A stretch of 64,000 nt of DNA from Congeria kusceri (taxonomy: Eukaryota; Mollusca; Bivalvia; Myida; Dreissenidae). Positions 1-13,300 of this stretch are shown one piece after another. Each line of letters begins with the position of its first letter. Positions within the stretch are counted from its first letter, which is position 1. The notes beneath the pieces are model-generated. The model did no database searches. It saw nothing but the letters and a program-made list of their open reading frames with translations, and was not told the DNA's origin. The position numbers and the translations under genes are program-made. The stretch covers positions 21,468,201 to 21,532,200 of the forward strand of contig CM051028.1 of the NCBI GenBank assembly GCA_027627225.1. Reading direction: 5' to 3'.

Positions 1-113
1 TCGTTCTCAAGATCTCCCCAAAGACACCAAGTACTGGTTCTACCCAGGAAACGGACTCGATGGTGTCTCTATAAGCCTTAGAATTTCGATGCAATCGAGC
101 TAAAATAAGTAGG
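1..113 (+). repeat. SINE 3' fragment (tRNA-derived SINE family)
   Basis: This is the 3' part of the same SINE that is found whole at 22342-22529. Both share the run around 'CTACCCAGGAAACGGACT' and the ending 'GCAATCGAGCTAAA'. The copy points to the right and its tRNA head lies outside the window to the left. It has no coding function. Confidence 0.75.
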
Positions 114-2544
114 TTTACACTAAACTAAAGTTAAATAAGTCCATGTCGTTGAATGTATTAAAATAAGTACAGAAGCTTCCTTGGCAATCGCGAAATAAAC
201 TATGTTATATCCTAACAATATGTATTCATACCGATAAATCAAATGGTCTATGTATTTATAATAGTCGAGTGTACATACTTGAACATTAAACCGTTCCCTA
301 ATAAACATTATTAGCATTAGCTTGCTACAAGGAGTAGACAGTCTCTGAACAGCAAGCACCTATTATTAACTGTAATCATAGAAACCTGGTACCTTTATAT
401 TCTCAGTCTGACACTATTTTATTAATTAATTTAATTGTGTTGTTATCCATTATTCCCATGCATACGAATTACAAATAACTGAACAGCATCTACACTGTTT
501 TTGCGTTTATTTCGTTACCTTGATTTTGACTTACACTGTGTTATATGAAATAAAAAGCCTTCTGTGATGCGCAGATGATTTGAAGTGTATGTGTTTGTTC
601 GTGGATCATATAATTATGTGCTCTTGGTTTCGGTAAATGAACGATATTTTTGGTACGGTAAACGTCAGGATGCATTTTGTAACTGCGGGTCCCCTAGTAT
701 CATAAAAAAGTAAGGTACAGATCGACATATATGCGCAAACATGCAGGTAATATAGCAAAATATGTGTAAATAATTTAGAACTTAAACTTACTGCATACGT
801 AGGTATATTGTCCATAATTATTTAATTTTCACAAACGCTTTATCAACGTATAACCACTATAACACTGATAAAGGAAATAAGAGAACTTAACATTTACTTC
901 CTTTCGATATTAGTATATTTTATCTAACCGCTTCAATGCCTGCACGCCGACCTTGAAATTGTGCATGGCTGCGTGCAAAATTATCAGCAACGGATCTTAA
1001 TATTCAATTTAAACAACGATAAATTGACGCAAATAGACGCAGCGAACTATTTATGATCAATATGTGTTTACTTTGATTCCGAGCCAACTTTTTTTTAATA
1101 AAACATGCATTTGAGTGCCGCAACGCAGACGCAAGATGTGTTAACAAAGTTTATGACACTGTTATTTGCTAAACTAAAAGTGTAATAATTCTTTGTTATT
1201 GGTATTGACATGTTGAAGATTATACTGCATTAGGAAATACAATGCTAAGCAAGTTATTATTATATTTGTTAAAGTTTGAATATTGTTTCAAATGTATATC
1301 GGATTTTACCCAAGCATAAGACGAATTTCGTGTAAAAAAGGTACAAATAACGTTACAGTGTCACCCTAAACGAAGCTTATTATTCATGTCCTAAATTATT
1401 TCGGGATTACTAAATGGTTTAGTTGCATTTTGACTCGACCACTACTTGATCAATATCTGACAAGTTTCTGATCAAAAGGTTGAGCAAGACTTTAAACACG
1501 ATCGCCAGAAGAGGTCGTGTGTGATCAATCTAACCTTGCTTAATTTGATTGTCCAAACGCAAAAGATTGAGAAAAATAATGCGAGGTGATCGGAACTAAT
1601 TTAAGTTCAAATGTAGAAACTTTTTTTATTGCTCGCGATATTACAAACTACCAATCATAACCAAATAGACGTGTACGCGATTGCAAATCGATCACATTTC
1701 AACAGTTTTAAATATGCTCGAGTCGATTCCGAGTAGAGATCAATTTTGATCGAGTGTCCCGGATATTTATCTGGTAACAAAATATGTAGAATCAAGACGG
1801 CTGAACGGTTTTATTTTAAATGTGTTTGTGTTTTAAATAAGAGCATAATTTTAATGTTGTTATACAAGATACAAACATAGTAACAGGGTTAATTTTTTAA
1901 CGTAATAAACAAATATAAATGTAAAAGCTAAACAAATTAGCCTATTTTAAAAACTCTTCACTCCAAACACTTTGACTAACTTCTGTTTAGATCAGTGTAC
2001 TATTTGTGTACGGTCACATTACACTAAATAAATAAGTCATGTAGGACTGTACTCTCTAAATAAATGAACAAGTTTAACAAGACACGTTTTTAAGTTTAGA
2101 CTTGCTTTGATATTCTTTTTTTTGGAGGTGTTGGTAGGGTAAGCATTGGTATGCACTAATAAATCACTGGTATGTATTAAGATTAGAGACTACAGTATGA
2201 CACATGCGCTGAGGCGGGTTACATTCAACTAGAAAGTAGCCGGTAAAACGATGGTGACAAAACAGTCAACTTTGTTTAGTGTCGAGTTCTTTCTTACATA
2301 TTACACGGCAAACCCTTGTTATTGCTTAAATCTATTCAGCTTAGAATGCTCTTTAAGAAAAGGTATGGTTATGACGGTCTCTATGTGCAAAATGTAGCAT
2401 ATAGTTTTGGTTAAAGTTATCGCTTTTACCTTAAATTACATAAGGATTGGAATTAGTATATTGTAACCTTATTATTGATACCATTTTAACTTTTTGTATA
2501 ATTACGTTAAATGCACTTCTCTAACACCTGATTTCATGATTTCT
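114..2544. other. Gene-free AT-rich stretch
   Basis: No open frame here looks coding, and I see no transposon termini or long repeat. The short open frames are low complexity or uninterrupted only by chance. Confidence 0.5.
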
Positions 2545-3299
2545 TCATTCTACGGTTGTTATCTCAATTTCAATTGCTGCGTATACTTTAAGGGAAAGAA
2601 AAGACGATTCTCTCATGGATGATGGGCAACTCGACAACAGACTCATGCACAATTCACGGAGAGCCTTGAGGTTAAATTTCTCTGGAAAATGCAATAATCC
2701 GCAGCAATAATCACATGCACTAACCCTACCACATTTTTCCTTTACCCTAATAAGCTCAACCAGACAGTCTTCTCTTCGACATTGAGCTGTCTACTTGGTA
2801 TTCGGATGCATGTGAAAATCTAAATAACCCAATACCAACGGATTAAGCCGGTATATATTAAAAGTGAAAATAGCGCCGACTTGTAAAATGTGCATATTAT
2901 TTAATTTAATAACACGCCAGCATTACAATTTACATATCAGTTAAATTAATATAGGTAGCATTGCACTGTGTTTAAACAGAATCGAATCTAAGTGTTTATT
3001 CAATCACAAATCTAAATTAATACTATAATTATCATACCAGTAAGTAGTCCCTTTATATCTGGGTAAATGCAACTCAGAAACCATAGAAGCGGTTCCAGTT
3101 CCTTACCAGGCAAAGTAATTTCGCGTTGATTCTTCTCCTTGAACTCATCCTGGAACATTGCTCGCAAATCTGGAGTGGCCATGGACAGCACAGCTTTGAT
3201 CACAGGGATAGGAACGTCTTTAACAATCAATGTTACATCAGCCAGACCGTGTGCTTCACAGAACACGCTGACATATATATTTGTGCTTAATGCCATTGT
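2545..3299 (-). pseudogene. BTB/POZ gene copy A, decayed
   Basis: Exon 1 (3299-3038) follows a TTTCAG acceptor, has an ATG at 3296, and encodes a BTB half-domain: a GLADVTL motif, then IPVIKAVLSMATP, then LPGKELEP and CIYPD. It ends in phase 1 at a CTG|GTATGA donor, the same position and phase as in copies B and C. Exon 2 lies at about 2820-2545 and is recognisable as the second half (SEYQ, EDCLVELI, LKALRELC, EITTVE). The frame changes between SEYQ and EDCLVELI, and a TGA at 2545 cuts the protein before the ACKR motif that B and C both have. BTB proteins are usually dimerising adaptors, often for CUL3 ubiquitin ligases. This copy is probably a pseudogene; exon 1 alone could still be transcribed. 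Confidence 0.7.
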
Positions 3300-6200
3300 C
3301 TGAAATTTGATAAGAATGCGGCTATTTGAATAGTTACAAACCACAATGATGTGGTCCTACTGTTTAAAAGAGGACTTTGCATGCGCAGACCAAATGAAAA
3401 TCATGGTCAGGGCGATAGACTTCATCCAATGAGCACTAGACATATACCAATCGTATTTTTAATGAATTGTAATTACTCAGAAACTGTTTTTAACCATACG
3501 CATTATTTTATCTTTAATCTTTTATCTTAGCAATGATATAAGGTCAATGAATGTGTGGTATTTTATATAAAAGGAACCTGTCAGGTATTCAATGCGGTTG
3601 TAGGTTACAGATCGCATTTGCCAGTGATGTTTGAGTTTAATGAATTGTAAAGAAAAATAATATATCAAAGTGATATTTCCGTATGTATGTGTCACAACAT
3701 TGGTCACATTGTTGTCCTAAACAGATATATTGTGAGTTTGCCGCCCATTGTTGTAAAGAGACCCTTAACAGGTTCGACCTATATAATATACGCCCGCGGC
3801 CACGGCCTGATATGATTTTGTATTGCGTGAGGTGTTTAATGGACACTGGCCACATGCTGAATGCATTACGTAGATTAATTACAGAAATTCACGAGAGAAG
3901 TAAATGAACTGGTGTTTGTTGATCTCGTGCATACTCGTGTTGCATATACTCCCATTGTAAACCACAACATGTACATTTAACATTTGCCGCAAACAAACGT
4001 GCGCGAAAACCGGTGACGCTATTCATAACATGAAATCGAACAAGATACACAAAGCAACCGCCGAAAGAAAATCAGTACTCTTGTAAGGATTGTCAACATA
4101 GTTCAACACTAAAGTTCATACATGTATGTGTATCAAATGAAGTATTTACCTTAAGTTTACTTTGTCTTTTTCATTACTATAGATACACGATTTCTTAATT
4201 GATAAAGCCTGGTACACTAAGATACTATTTCCGTATGATGTTGAATTGTTTAAAGTTAATATAAATAAATAACATAATCTAGGTTTAGTTACATATTAAC
4301 ATTACCATAAGGTCGATGTAGTTTACAATTTTGTATTTACCCGGAGTGTTAACAAACATTCAGCAAATAAGTACTGTTAAACCATTTAGATATTATGTTT
4401 ACAAAATCGCACTTTGGCAATGTTTCAGACACGTAATAACATGCTTGATTTAAAATATCAAATTAAACAAATTGCGGCACAACAAGTTTTTATTGTTTTT
4501 CTCTATTATTTTATCGTATTTCCCATAATCTATATGCATGGTATTCATTACATTTTGTACAAGATTAATTTTGTGCTAGAATGACGTAATTCCAGTGATG
4601 TACCAGTTGTGTACGGCACAAGCGCATTTATAACAAAACTGAGTTAAACATTCTTTACTCATTCAAAAGAATCTAACATTTTAAAAATGTTCAAATTCAA
4701 CTGACGTCATGTCCGTAGCTGAAATTAACTTCATAATTAGTTTTGGCCCAGTAATTGAACATCACAAATGAAACATGCTGAAAAACTTACATTTGTTCAA
4801 GTTGTTTTCTCTTCCGAAAAAGTAGGCATCGATCTCCTCTCCTGACATGCAAAGTCAAACACAGTGTGTACATGCACACCTATAGAACAAATATCTGTGT
4901 TGGAGTATTAATTGTTAACGTTTTCCAGTGATTGCTATTCTTCCCATACAATGTGGCATTTATGAAGGGCGAATGCAGCGCATGGCCCATTTTTATCTGA
5001 TTTAAAGCAAGGCATAAGTTTGTTTGAGTAATAAAATTGCATCTGTGTGCTGCATTTTTGTGAAAATTGGATTTATTTATATAAACAGTAATATTTTATT
5101 TAAAAAACTTAATTTTAAGATACCAACAAAATAAATAAATGGAAAAAAAAGCAGTCGGGGGAAAGCAAGATCAATTTCAGAGTTACTGAGATTGTTTTCT
5201 AAAACAATTAAGCTGATTGAATGGTACGCGCGACTTAGACATATTTTAAATCGACATCCTGTTAAATCTTGAACTTACCCACAATCACTATCATGCACTC
5301 CTAAGCAAAATTTCACCATTAGATATACCTGAATGAAGTTTCATCACAATACCTTAATTCATTCCCAAGTTATTGAGGTTGAAACCATTATCAATTTTAG
5401 TCATGGCGACCTTGACCCACCACTTCTTTGTCATCCAAAGCGACATCAGGTATTTACCTAGTTTTTTCTATATCTCGAAGTGTATCTTTCATGTTTTGGA
5501 CTTGCTTATTGTGACAGAATGTGTCATTTACCAGGTGTCATTGCTTGATCTACAGGTACTTCTAGTTGCCTGCAATTGGAAGTATTGCGTACTCATTGCA
5601 CGTTTAATAGAAGACTTGTAAAGCCGGGGCAAGAACTTCTGTTATCACGTATTGATTACAATCGATACTAAATTCATCAGCAGTTATATGAGAGTGAATG
5701 AGGTCCATTCTTACTTTGATGTTGTTCGTCTTTTGATTTTTCACTTAAAGATCGTCAATTACAGTTCGTACTTTGATTGCGTCATATAATTTGCAATTAA
5801 AAACTTAGCATCGTATTGAAACACTTCAAGTCTTTACACGCCAGGTTAGAAATCTTTATTTCATTTCCATCCTATATACTGTGCTTCCGCATAGCCTCCT
5901 TTCCGGATTCTAAATTAAATCCAATATTAACGCCAAGCTCAACAACCTTTTTGGCTGTCGAATTTTTCGGATGCAAAATGGAGACTTTCGAACGCATTTT
6001 GGATTGTTCGCCATTTTTAACAGTATTTTAGTCATATCACGTCGGTCAGTTAACCTACTCACACTTTTCCTGGTCAAGCTTAGCCGATCTAAGAAGATTA
6101 CCAATACTTTATGCATTTCGACTGTACAGATCAATAATCACGCTCTACCCATATCAAATGTTCCTAACATTCTGCTATTTCAAAAATATGCAATGCAAAA

Positions 6201-6959
6201 TACCCCCTGTATACTTAGAGTGATAAGTAACAAAATGTTGATATTCAAGACAGACTTAATTCATTTTTTTACTTTAAAATGTTATTATAAACGATATATT
6301 TAGATGAATGCCATTTCAAAAATACACTAACGTACAATTTGGACAGATAATGAACAGTTTGTGGTTAAACTTTGGTTTAATCAAAAGTTTCTTCTTAGCT
6401 TTAAACTTGACATCAGCACCACAACTATGTATTGACACCACAAACTTGTGCCTCGCGACCATAACATTTTCCAAAACGAACATTTAACTTAATACCCTAC
6501 CAAACGTGCCAATTTGTGTGTAGCCGTTGATGGAAATTCTTTTAGCAATTATGTGTGTAGATCGAAAACTTGCTAAAATGTAACAAAATCGTTGAAATTT
6601 GCAAAAAAATATTTAAGTTTTCTTTGTCAATATTGAAGCAGTCAACGTTTCGAAAGTTCTACAGGATACAATTTCGTAATTTCCCTAAGATTATGTAACT
6701 AGAGTAAAGCATATACATATTTGTTTCGAATAGCATTCTCCGATTTTTTTTTAAATCATCGCTCACAAGTTTCTAATAAGCAAAAATACAGAGTCGTACT
6801 CACCGCTAACGTCCATTTCTTGATATTGACAGAAGAACGGTAGCTGCATTGCAACATGTTCTACACAACGCTCGCGTAATGGTCGCAATGATTCCACGGT
6901 GTGAATATATGATGACAAACTGGAAAGTGTATTTTTATTCGTTCAGACTGCTTTTCCTC
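3300..6959. other. Gene-free stretch
   Basis: No convincing gene. Around 5950-6140 the sequence (including 'CACGTCGGTCAGTTAACC') resembles a dispersed bivalve repeat I remember only vaguely; I cannot define its ends. The rest is AT-rich and featureless. Confidence 0.4.
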
Positions 6960-7049
6960 TTAAGCCCCTGTCACACTGCGAGCGTACAGAGTGAGCTAAT
7001 ATAAAAATTAAAAATATATAAACGTAAACGCTGTTATTCGCTACAAAAA

Positions 7050-7330
7050 TTCCATGATTTTGAGAGCGAATGAAACAACCTTTTCGAGTTGAAACATCCA
7101 TCGCGTTTGAAATTGATTGAATAGCGAATAAGAAGCATTTAAGTAGCGTACGAAATCGTATGAGAAGCGAATGTAGTGCGTTGGCATTTTGATAACGATA
7201 AAGGTTGTAGCGAATAAGGAGCGAATGCGAGCTAATAGTAGCGAATGGATAGCGTATGCGTTGCGTTTGTGTTGCGAATGCGTTGCGTATGGGTAGCGAT
7301 CGGAGCGAAAGCGTAGCGCATACGTAGCCA
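7050..7330. repeat. Left subterminal motif array of the Harbinger element
   Basis: A dense run of degenerate GCGAATG, TAGCGAAT and GCGTATG words, roughly every 10-14 bp. A matching array lies at the other end of the element. In this superfamily the subterminal region is bound by the transposase or its Myb-like partner; that these words are the binding sites is inference. A long open frame across this array is a translation artefact. Confidence 0.65.
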
Positions 7331-8629
7331 TTGTGCCTTGTTTTGAGTACCGCGTCCGATCGCGGCGAATAACACGCGGCACGGCACCCTCAACCTCAGT
7401 ACCAGTAGTCGTCACAGCCACCGTACCACCCACAGCATCAATATCAGCAACAGTACCCGCCATAACGACAGAGACCCACTGACACCGCAACCGCCACCGC
7501 CGCCTCCATCTCCACTGGAATTTTAACTGCACTGTTGTTGTCCTCCGACATGACCCTGTTTTTCTCTGGAATATCAGGCATGGATACAACCGTGTCGGTG
7601 AAGACCCCATATCGTGTGATCATCTAATCGTGGTCTCAGCACATCTACAACCCTGAGCGGATTCATCTCCCCATTGTCTAACACCCACAAATGATCCAAG
7701 GTTGTGGTACAGGACGACCAGGGCTTACATCCATACACTGCATAGCATGCATTACTTTCATCAACTTGATGCTATTTTATGTACATGTTGTTTTGTTTCC
7801 ATACAAATGTGTTGCGTTGTTTATTATGAATCAGGTGTACAAAACAGTACAGTATTGTACGTTTTTTTTTTGTTTACAGTCCAAGTGTCTTGCTGTAGAA
7901 TGTTTATATCATGTTTTATATTTAATTAGATTTTTCATAACTTGTAAACTTTACATTGTTTTCACTGTGCCCTTAGCACTTAACCATAATAATATAGAAA
8001 GGTGGCCCATGTTGTTGTGTGTCTGTTACCAGTTTTGTTGAGTTTGATACAGGTTGAAAGCAATCGCATTCCTACCTGTCTGCAGCTCCACCCAACAAAA
8101 CAGGTAACACACACACCAATATGGGACACCCATCCATTTTATTCATTTATGTTTTTAAATATGTATATGTATGTACGATAGACTTATAAAATTATATGTT
8201 TTATTCCAACATGATTGCCACAGTTGACTGGCGTAAAGTGTCAGAAGTCAGCTTATATAAGCATTTTGAAAATAAACATATGTTTAACTTATTATCTAAT
8301 GCACAAGATAATTATTTAATAGTAAGTGTTGTTCCAACATAGTTGTATCATCTGGCTTCTGTTGTTAGTCGGCTGCCACAAGCTTCTTGAAAATAAACAT
8401 TTATTCAAATAAATCTCTAGTACAGAGAGAATATTTACTAATATTTATTATGACAATCACATATCATTATTACAACTAATAATTCAAATAATAAATACAC
8501 ACTTTATTTAACAGTACACATGTTCATACAATATACAAATAACTACATACTAATATGTGTGTAATGAGTCAATCAAAATAATACATATGAACAGTATTGT
8601 GTGTAATCCACGTGAGATTTCTCCGTCAT

Positions 8630-9863
8630 CTACATGTAAATCATGCTATCTTGCCGGGGCACGGATCCTGCAGGGGAGTTGCGCCATTTCTTGATGAGGT
8701 TTCGCTGCAGCTTGCCTTCTCTTAAAGCTCGGTTAGGTGCCTGCACTTCCACGGAATACACAAAGTTCTGGTCCTGCCTCCAAGCACCAGGCACCACGTT
8801 GCCATTTGGGGCATCCCTGTCTATTAGTTGGTGCTGCAGGACTTGGTACCTTGTCCGCGTGAGATTGTGCAGCAGCATTCCGGCTTTGACGATGAGCTTT
8901 ACTGTATCTGATGGGTGCTGCATGGTGCTGAGGAGGACTGGACACGGTTCGCTAGGACACCGAAGGCATTTTCAACCACCCTTCTTGCTCGAGATAAACG
9001 GTAGTGGAAAATGCGTTCGTCTCTACTCATCCTTTTAGTGCTGTATGGTTTCATGAGGAACGTTTTGAGGGAGAAGGCGTCGTCCCCGATAATGAAGAAC
9101 GGTACATCTTGAATGTGGCCAGCCAGCTATATCGCCGTTTTCGAGTCCTTCCCATAGATCGATAGCGTTATTTATCTGAGCATCGGAGCTGGACCATACT
9201 CCAGCGAAATTGGCTCACATGAAACGGTAGTCAGCGTCAACCATAGCAAATAGGATGACACTGAAGAACCCCTTGTAATTATGGTAGATTGAGCCAGACT
9301 TTAGGGGTGCTTTACACGCTACGTGTTTGCCACCAATGGCACCCACGCTGTGGGAAAGTTCCATTTCTGGTACCATTTATATCCTAGTTCTCTCCATCCT
9401 ACTTCGGTAGTGGGACACGTCAACAGCTCATCCAGGTATTCGTCTACAATGGCTTGGCAGACTTCATGGATCACAATGGGGATGGTGTTGTGTGGGACCC
9501 TCCAAGCAAACTTCACATCAGCATACCTTACCCCCGAGGCTAAGTTGCGAAGTGTAAGTTCCAACTTCAAACCTGGTTCCAGATCGTCCTCTGTGTCAGT
9601 CTCTACAGCAGCTCATCAAACATAGCTGGGGTCATGCGGAGGAAGTTGTGAAAAGAGGTGGGATCTTCTCTCCTGAGCTCCACCATGAGTTGATCGAACA
9701 CACCAAGCTGGGGTCTTCTTTGGATCCATGGCCTCACACAATTGTCACGCTGCCTCCTTCTTAGCCTTCTTCTCCTCACCGTGAGTCGGACATCCAGAAT
9801 CTGCAGATTGCGCTGATTCATAATTAAAGCAAGCAGGAGGTCTCTTCTGGGTTGATCTTCCAT
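8630..9863 (-). pseudogene. Harbinger transposase (HARBI1-like nuclease), broken
   Basis: From an ATG at 9863 the frame gives the usual N-terminal block (RPWIQRRPQLGVFDQL, then DPTSFHNFLRM). After frameshifts it continues with [74 protein letters not shown] and a C-terminal tail to 8630. These are the ordered blocks of the DDE nuclease of PIF/Harbinger. The first catalytic Asp, normally in GA(L/I)DGKH, reads GAIGGKH here, so it is replaced by Gly. At least two frame changes and several stops are also present. The protein cannot be active. Antisense open frames in the same interval are shadows. Confidence 0.88.
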
Positions 9864-9959
9864 GGTGACTATAGTTTTAGATGTGTACTAAGTGTAGGCT
9901 GGATTAGCAATGGAGGTATCCAGAGGATGCTTGTTCTTGTATACTCTAAAGCTGCAAGT

Positions 9960-10391
9960 GCATTACTCGGTCGGAACACAATCGGAACACAATCGCTTTA
10001 ATCGCAATTCAAACGATACGCAATAGCTTTTTTGTCGCTTCTTCGTCGAGACTCACCCGCTCCCTATACGCTAGGTAAGGGTATCACCGTATGTGGAGCG
10101 TACAAGAAACGGTTGAGAAGCGCACGCGGCGAACACCGAACGACCGAGGAGCGAATGAATGCGATTGAGTAGCGTTTATTTAATCGCTCGCATTATTTTG
10201 GTCAGTCTAAAATTTTGCGAGCGAGTACCATCGAATAACGACGAACAGGAATGCACGAGAAACGCATTGATGCGAATGCCGAACGAGTGAGAAGCGATAA
10301 GTGCGAACGAGTAGCGATAAACAATATTTTGGTCATTTTTTAATAAGCTTTGCATTCGCAATGGCTTATTCGCTGCAGTGTGACAAGGCCT
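9960..10391. repeat. Right subterminal motif array of the Harbinger element
   Basis: Counterpart of the left array: repeated GCGAAT, GAGAAGCG, GAGTAGCG and AACGA words up to the terminal repeat at 10375-10391. Mostly in the same orientation as at the left. Confidence 0.6.
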
Positions 10392-10394
10392 TTA

Positions 10395-13300
10395 AGATCG
10401 TGCATACTCTTTTTAAAGAAAATGGACTTTGGATTTGATATCTCTAATCAAAGATACGGGGTTATTGTTCTTGGTCGGCTAAAATGAGATGATATTGTAT
10501 TCTCAACGTTAGCGACTGCCAATCAGGCAAACTTTCGTTTTTGAACATAGTCGTTGAAACTTTTTTTTTCATTCAGAATAAGCATCGATATTACTGCAAT
10601 TATCAATTTTAAGCTGCAAAACTTTTATCGGTTTTGTTGTTGTTGTAGTTATTGTAAGATAATCTAAGATAAGAAAGATTTTATTTTAAGTCGGCAAGAC
10701 AGACAACAATGCAACATATGTAAGCTCGCATGAGCTTTTTATCCGACTAAGAATTACAAACATGTGTAAAATATAGTGTAAGAGACATAATACAAATATT
10801 TCACACATAGTAATTTTGGTTCAAAATAAATATGTACATATTTTTTTAAGATGGCATCTTCTAATTTAAAACAAAATAAAAATGCCAAAAATGCATTCAA
10901 ACAGAGGTGGGCTGGGGTCGGGGTCAGTGGAAAATCAGAAAACAGATATGACAAGAAAAGACCAGATTCAGACAGTGATTGTCATTTGACTGCCTGTTTT
11001 GCTCGGAATCTACACGTATGAAAAGTAATGGTCTACGGTCTATAACGATAGGTAGAGTGCGAACGACGGGAGCCCGAATATTAGTAAACTTCGTTGACGC
11101 CGTGTTTTAGAAATGGAAACTCATATCTTGGGTAATTAAGATCGGTACTGTGCGCAACATTTATTGCCTTCAAAACTGCCTGACCTACGGGATGATACCC
11201 TGCAGACAATATACGCTGCCTTTGTCTACGCTATTCCTCAAAAATGTGAGACATTCAAGTCAGAAATTGCTAGACGGAGAGTTAGATGGAGCATGAGTGA
11301 CAGGATCCTTCAGACTCCAAGACACCCTTCAGCAATCGTGCAAGGACCTGTTTCCTTGCATTTGTACCTTCATTTGAGTCTTTTGACCATGTCACCGATG
11401 TCGGCCACAACTATTTGCGACCAACAATTACGTCTGACAGGCTGTCGTCGTTAGCCCTGATTCATGTACACCCATAGGTACTTCCAACTAGACCTTTTCT
11501 GATTGCGGTTTTCTCAAAAATGACAAATCGCATGGGTTTCAAATTTCGCACAGCTACTTCATACACAATTTCCAATACAGGTAAGATAAAAATTGAACGG
11601 TTCAGTTATCATTTATACTTCCTCGTGCTCTTGGGTGTCAAAACTAATAATTGCAAATGTAGAAATTCGATGCAGTTTATAATTAACGTGTTTAATAATG
11701 ACACTTAAACCAAAAAAAACATTAATCATCAATTATGTCATGCATAACACAATCCCACAATGAAGAATAGATGTTTCCAAAAATGTAAATCATGTGTAAA
11801 TTATTCTGCAATTGTATCCAATCATTGTACTTGAATATCACGTGATTAACTTTTAACCTATTTTACACAAAGAACCACGTGGTAATTTTCTAATATGTTT
11901 GTGATATTTGATTAATGTAAAAGTTATAGCTGATTAAGCAAAGGTCTAGTTAGAAGTGCCATTGGGTATACACATGGACATAGTCATCTATGTTGACAAC
12001 GTTATTAACCTGTTTGCATCATACAAATGCAGAATCGAGACTTCTAATTTGACTATACTACTCTTTATCCCTTGATATTAACATAAACTTTGCCATACAA
12101 TCAATTAAAATTGAATTTTTATTAAATCACGACCAAAAGGTTAAAATATGTTTACGAGATTAACTTCAATAAAAAAAAGTCTTAAAGGTGTTTTACTGAA
12201 GTGCAGGCGGCCCTTTAACTCACAGGATGTACTCGAGGGTCATAGCATTTGTATACGGCTAAAATGTATTGTATTGTTTAAGAATCAAGGAAAATCAAAT
12301 GTATATATTTAATAATTCAACAATTAATGTTAATGCAGACAACAAATAAATCATCAAGCATAAAATGTACGGTAGGCACTCCGGTTTCTGCAGTGCGGTT
12401 TTAAGTAATAATTTCAAAAAATTAGTTACATATTTATGAACCCTGAACATGTTCAATTGCTGTCAATTTCTTGATACATTAATTTTGGTAAATTGTAATG
12501 ATATTTATTATATAAGAAACATATTTATTTATTCAAAATATACGCCAAAACGCACCTCAGACACACTAGGACGAAAACAATTCTGGGTGAGCATGCCCCC
12601 CCCCATCCCCCCACCCCACCCCTAGATTTCGGCCTTCACATTTATTTAAACCAAGATACGCCCCCGGCAATGCAACACTTAGAGCATGTAGTAAGCATAT
12701 AAACAGAAATGCTCGAATGAACAAAAGATATAGAAGATATTTGTTTAATTCCGTGCAATATGGTATTATATTTCCTGAATGGTCATAGAATCAATAGTTT
12801 CACGAATGGCGCAGAAAATATCTAGTTTAAATGACCACAAATGAAAAAAGTACGATCTTATACTGAATTAAACAAATTTCTTTTTTATTTCATGCGCTTC
12901 TGGATGATAAATAAAACAAATGCGCGAGATATGCTAATTAAGCGTCAAAAGTTTGTGTATTATGACGTCATTAATATGATGTCATTTTGATTCCAACATT
13001 GTCGCTCACTGTTGTGCTAGGAATATAGTGCTTAACTTACTGCTTCGTTGTCGCCTTATAATATTTATATTGAATGTTGTTATATGTTTTTTTGTTGTTT
13101 AAAAAGGCCGCTGTTTACACTAACGATTAGGGTATTCACATACTTTTAAACAATAAAAATATAAACAAAGTTAAAATTAGATCTAGTTCCATATAACCCA
13201 GAGTGACATGATCAAGCATTGTCATTTCACTCATCTTGAGTGAAATGATCGAGTTATCATTCACTGGTATTCTCCACTCATTCGCCACATAGCATGAAAT

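Larger units (their letters stand above)
6963..10391 (-). mobile_element. PIF/Harbinger DNA transposon, inactive
   Basis: The left end AGCCCCTGTCACACTGC and the right end (read in reverse complement) AGGCCTTGTCACACTGC form 17-bp terminal inverted repeats, 14 of 17 identical. Both ends are flanked by TTA (6960-6962 and 10392-10394), the 3-bp target duplication typical of PIF/Harbinger. Inside lies a broken Harbinger transposase on the minus strand. About 300-400 bp at each end is filled with degenerate GCGAAT/TAGCG motifs. A proline-rich reading on the plus strand near 7490-7525 (PPPPPPSP) might be the tail of the second, Myb-like Harbinger gene, but I cannot support more than that. The segment 8045-8600 holds no gene; two similar stretches at about 8198-8280 and 8330-8405 end in TGAAAATAAACAT. 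Confidence 0.88.

Noticed and set aside
7041..7610. 189-residue open frame on the minus strand
   Set aside because: It crosses the Harbinger subterminal array and a GC-rich patch; sequence is repetitive with no domain.
8643..9038. 131-residue open frame on the plus strand, and a second at 9323-9625
   Set aside because: Both are antisense to the Harbinger transposase blocks.
11164..11454. 96-residue open frame on the plus strand
   Set aside because: No motif, no splice context, no homologue I recognise.
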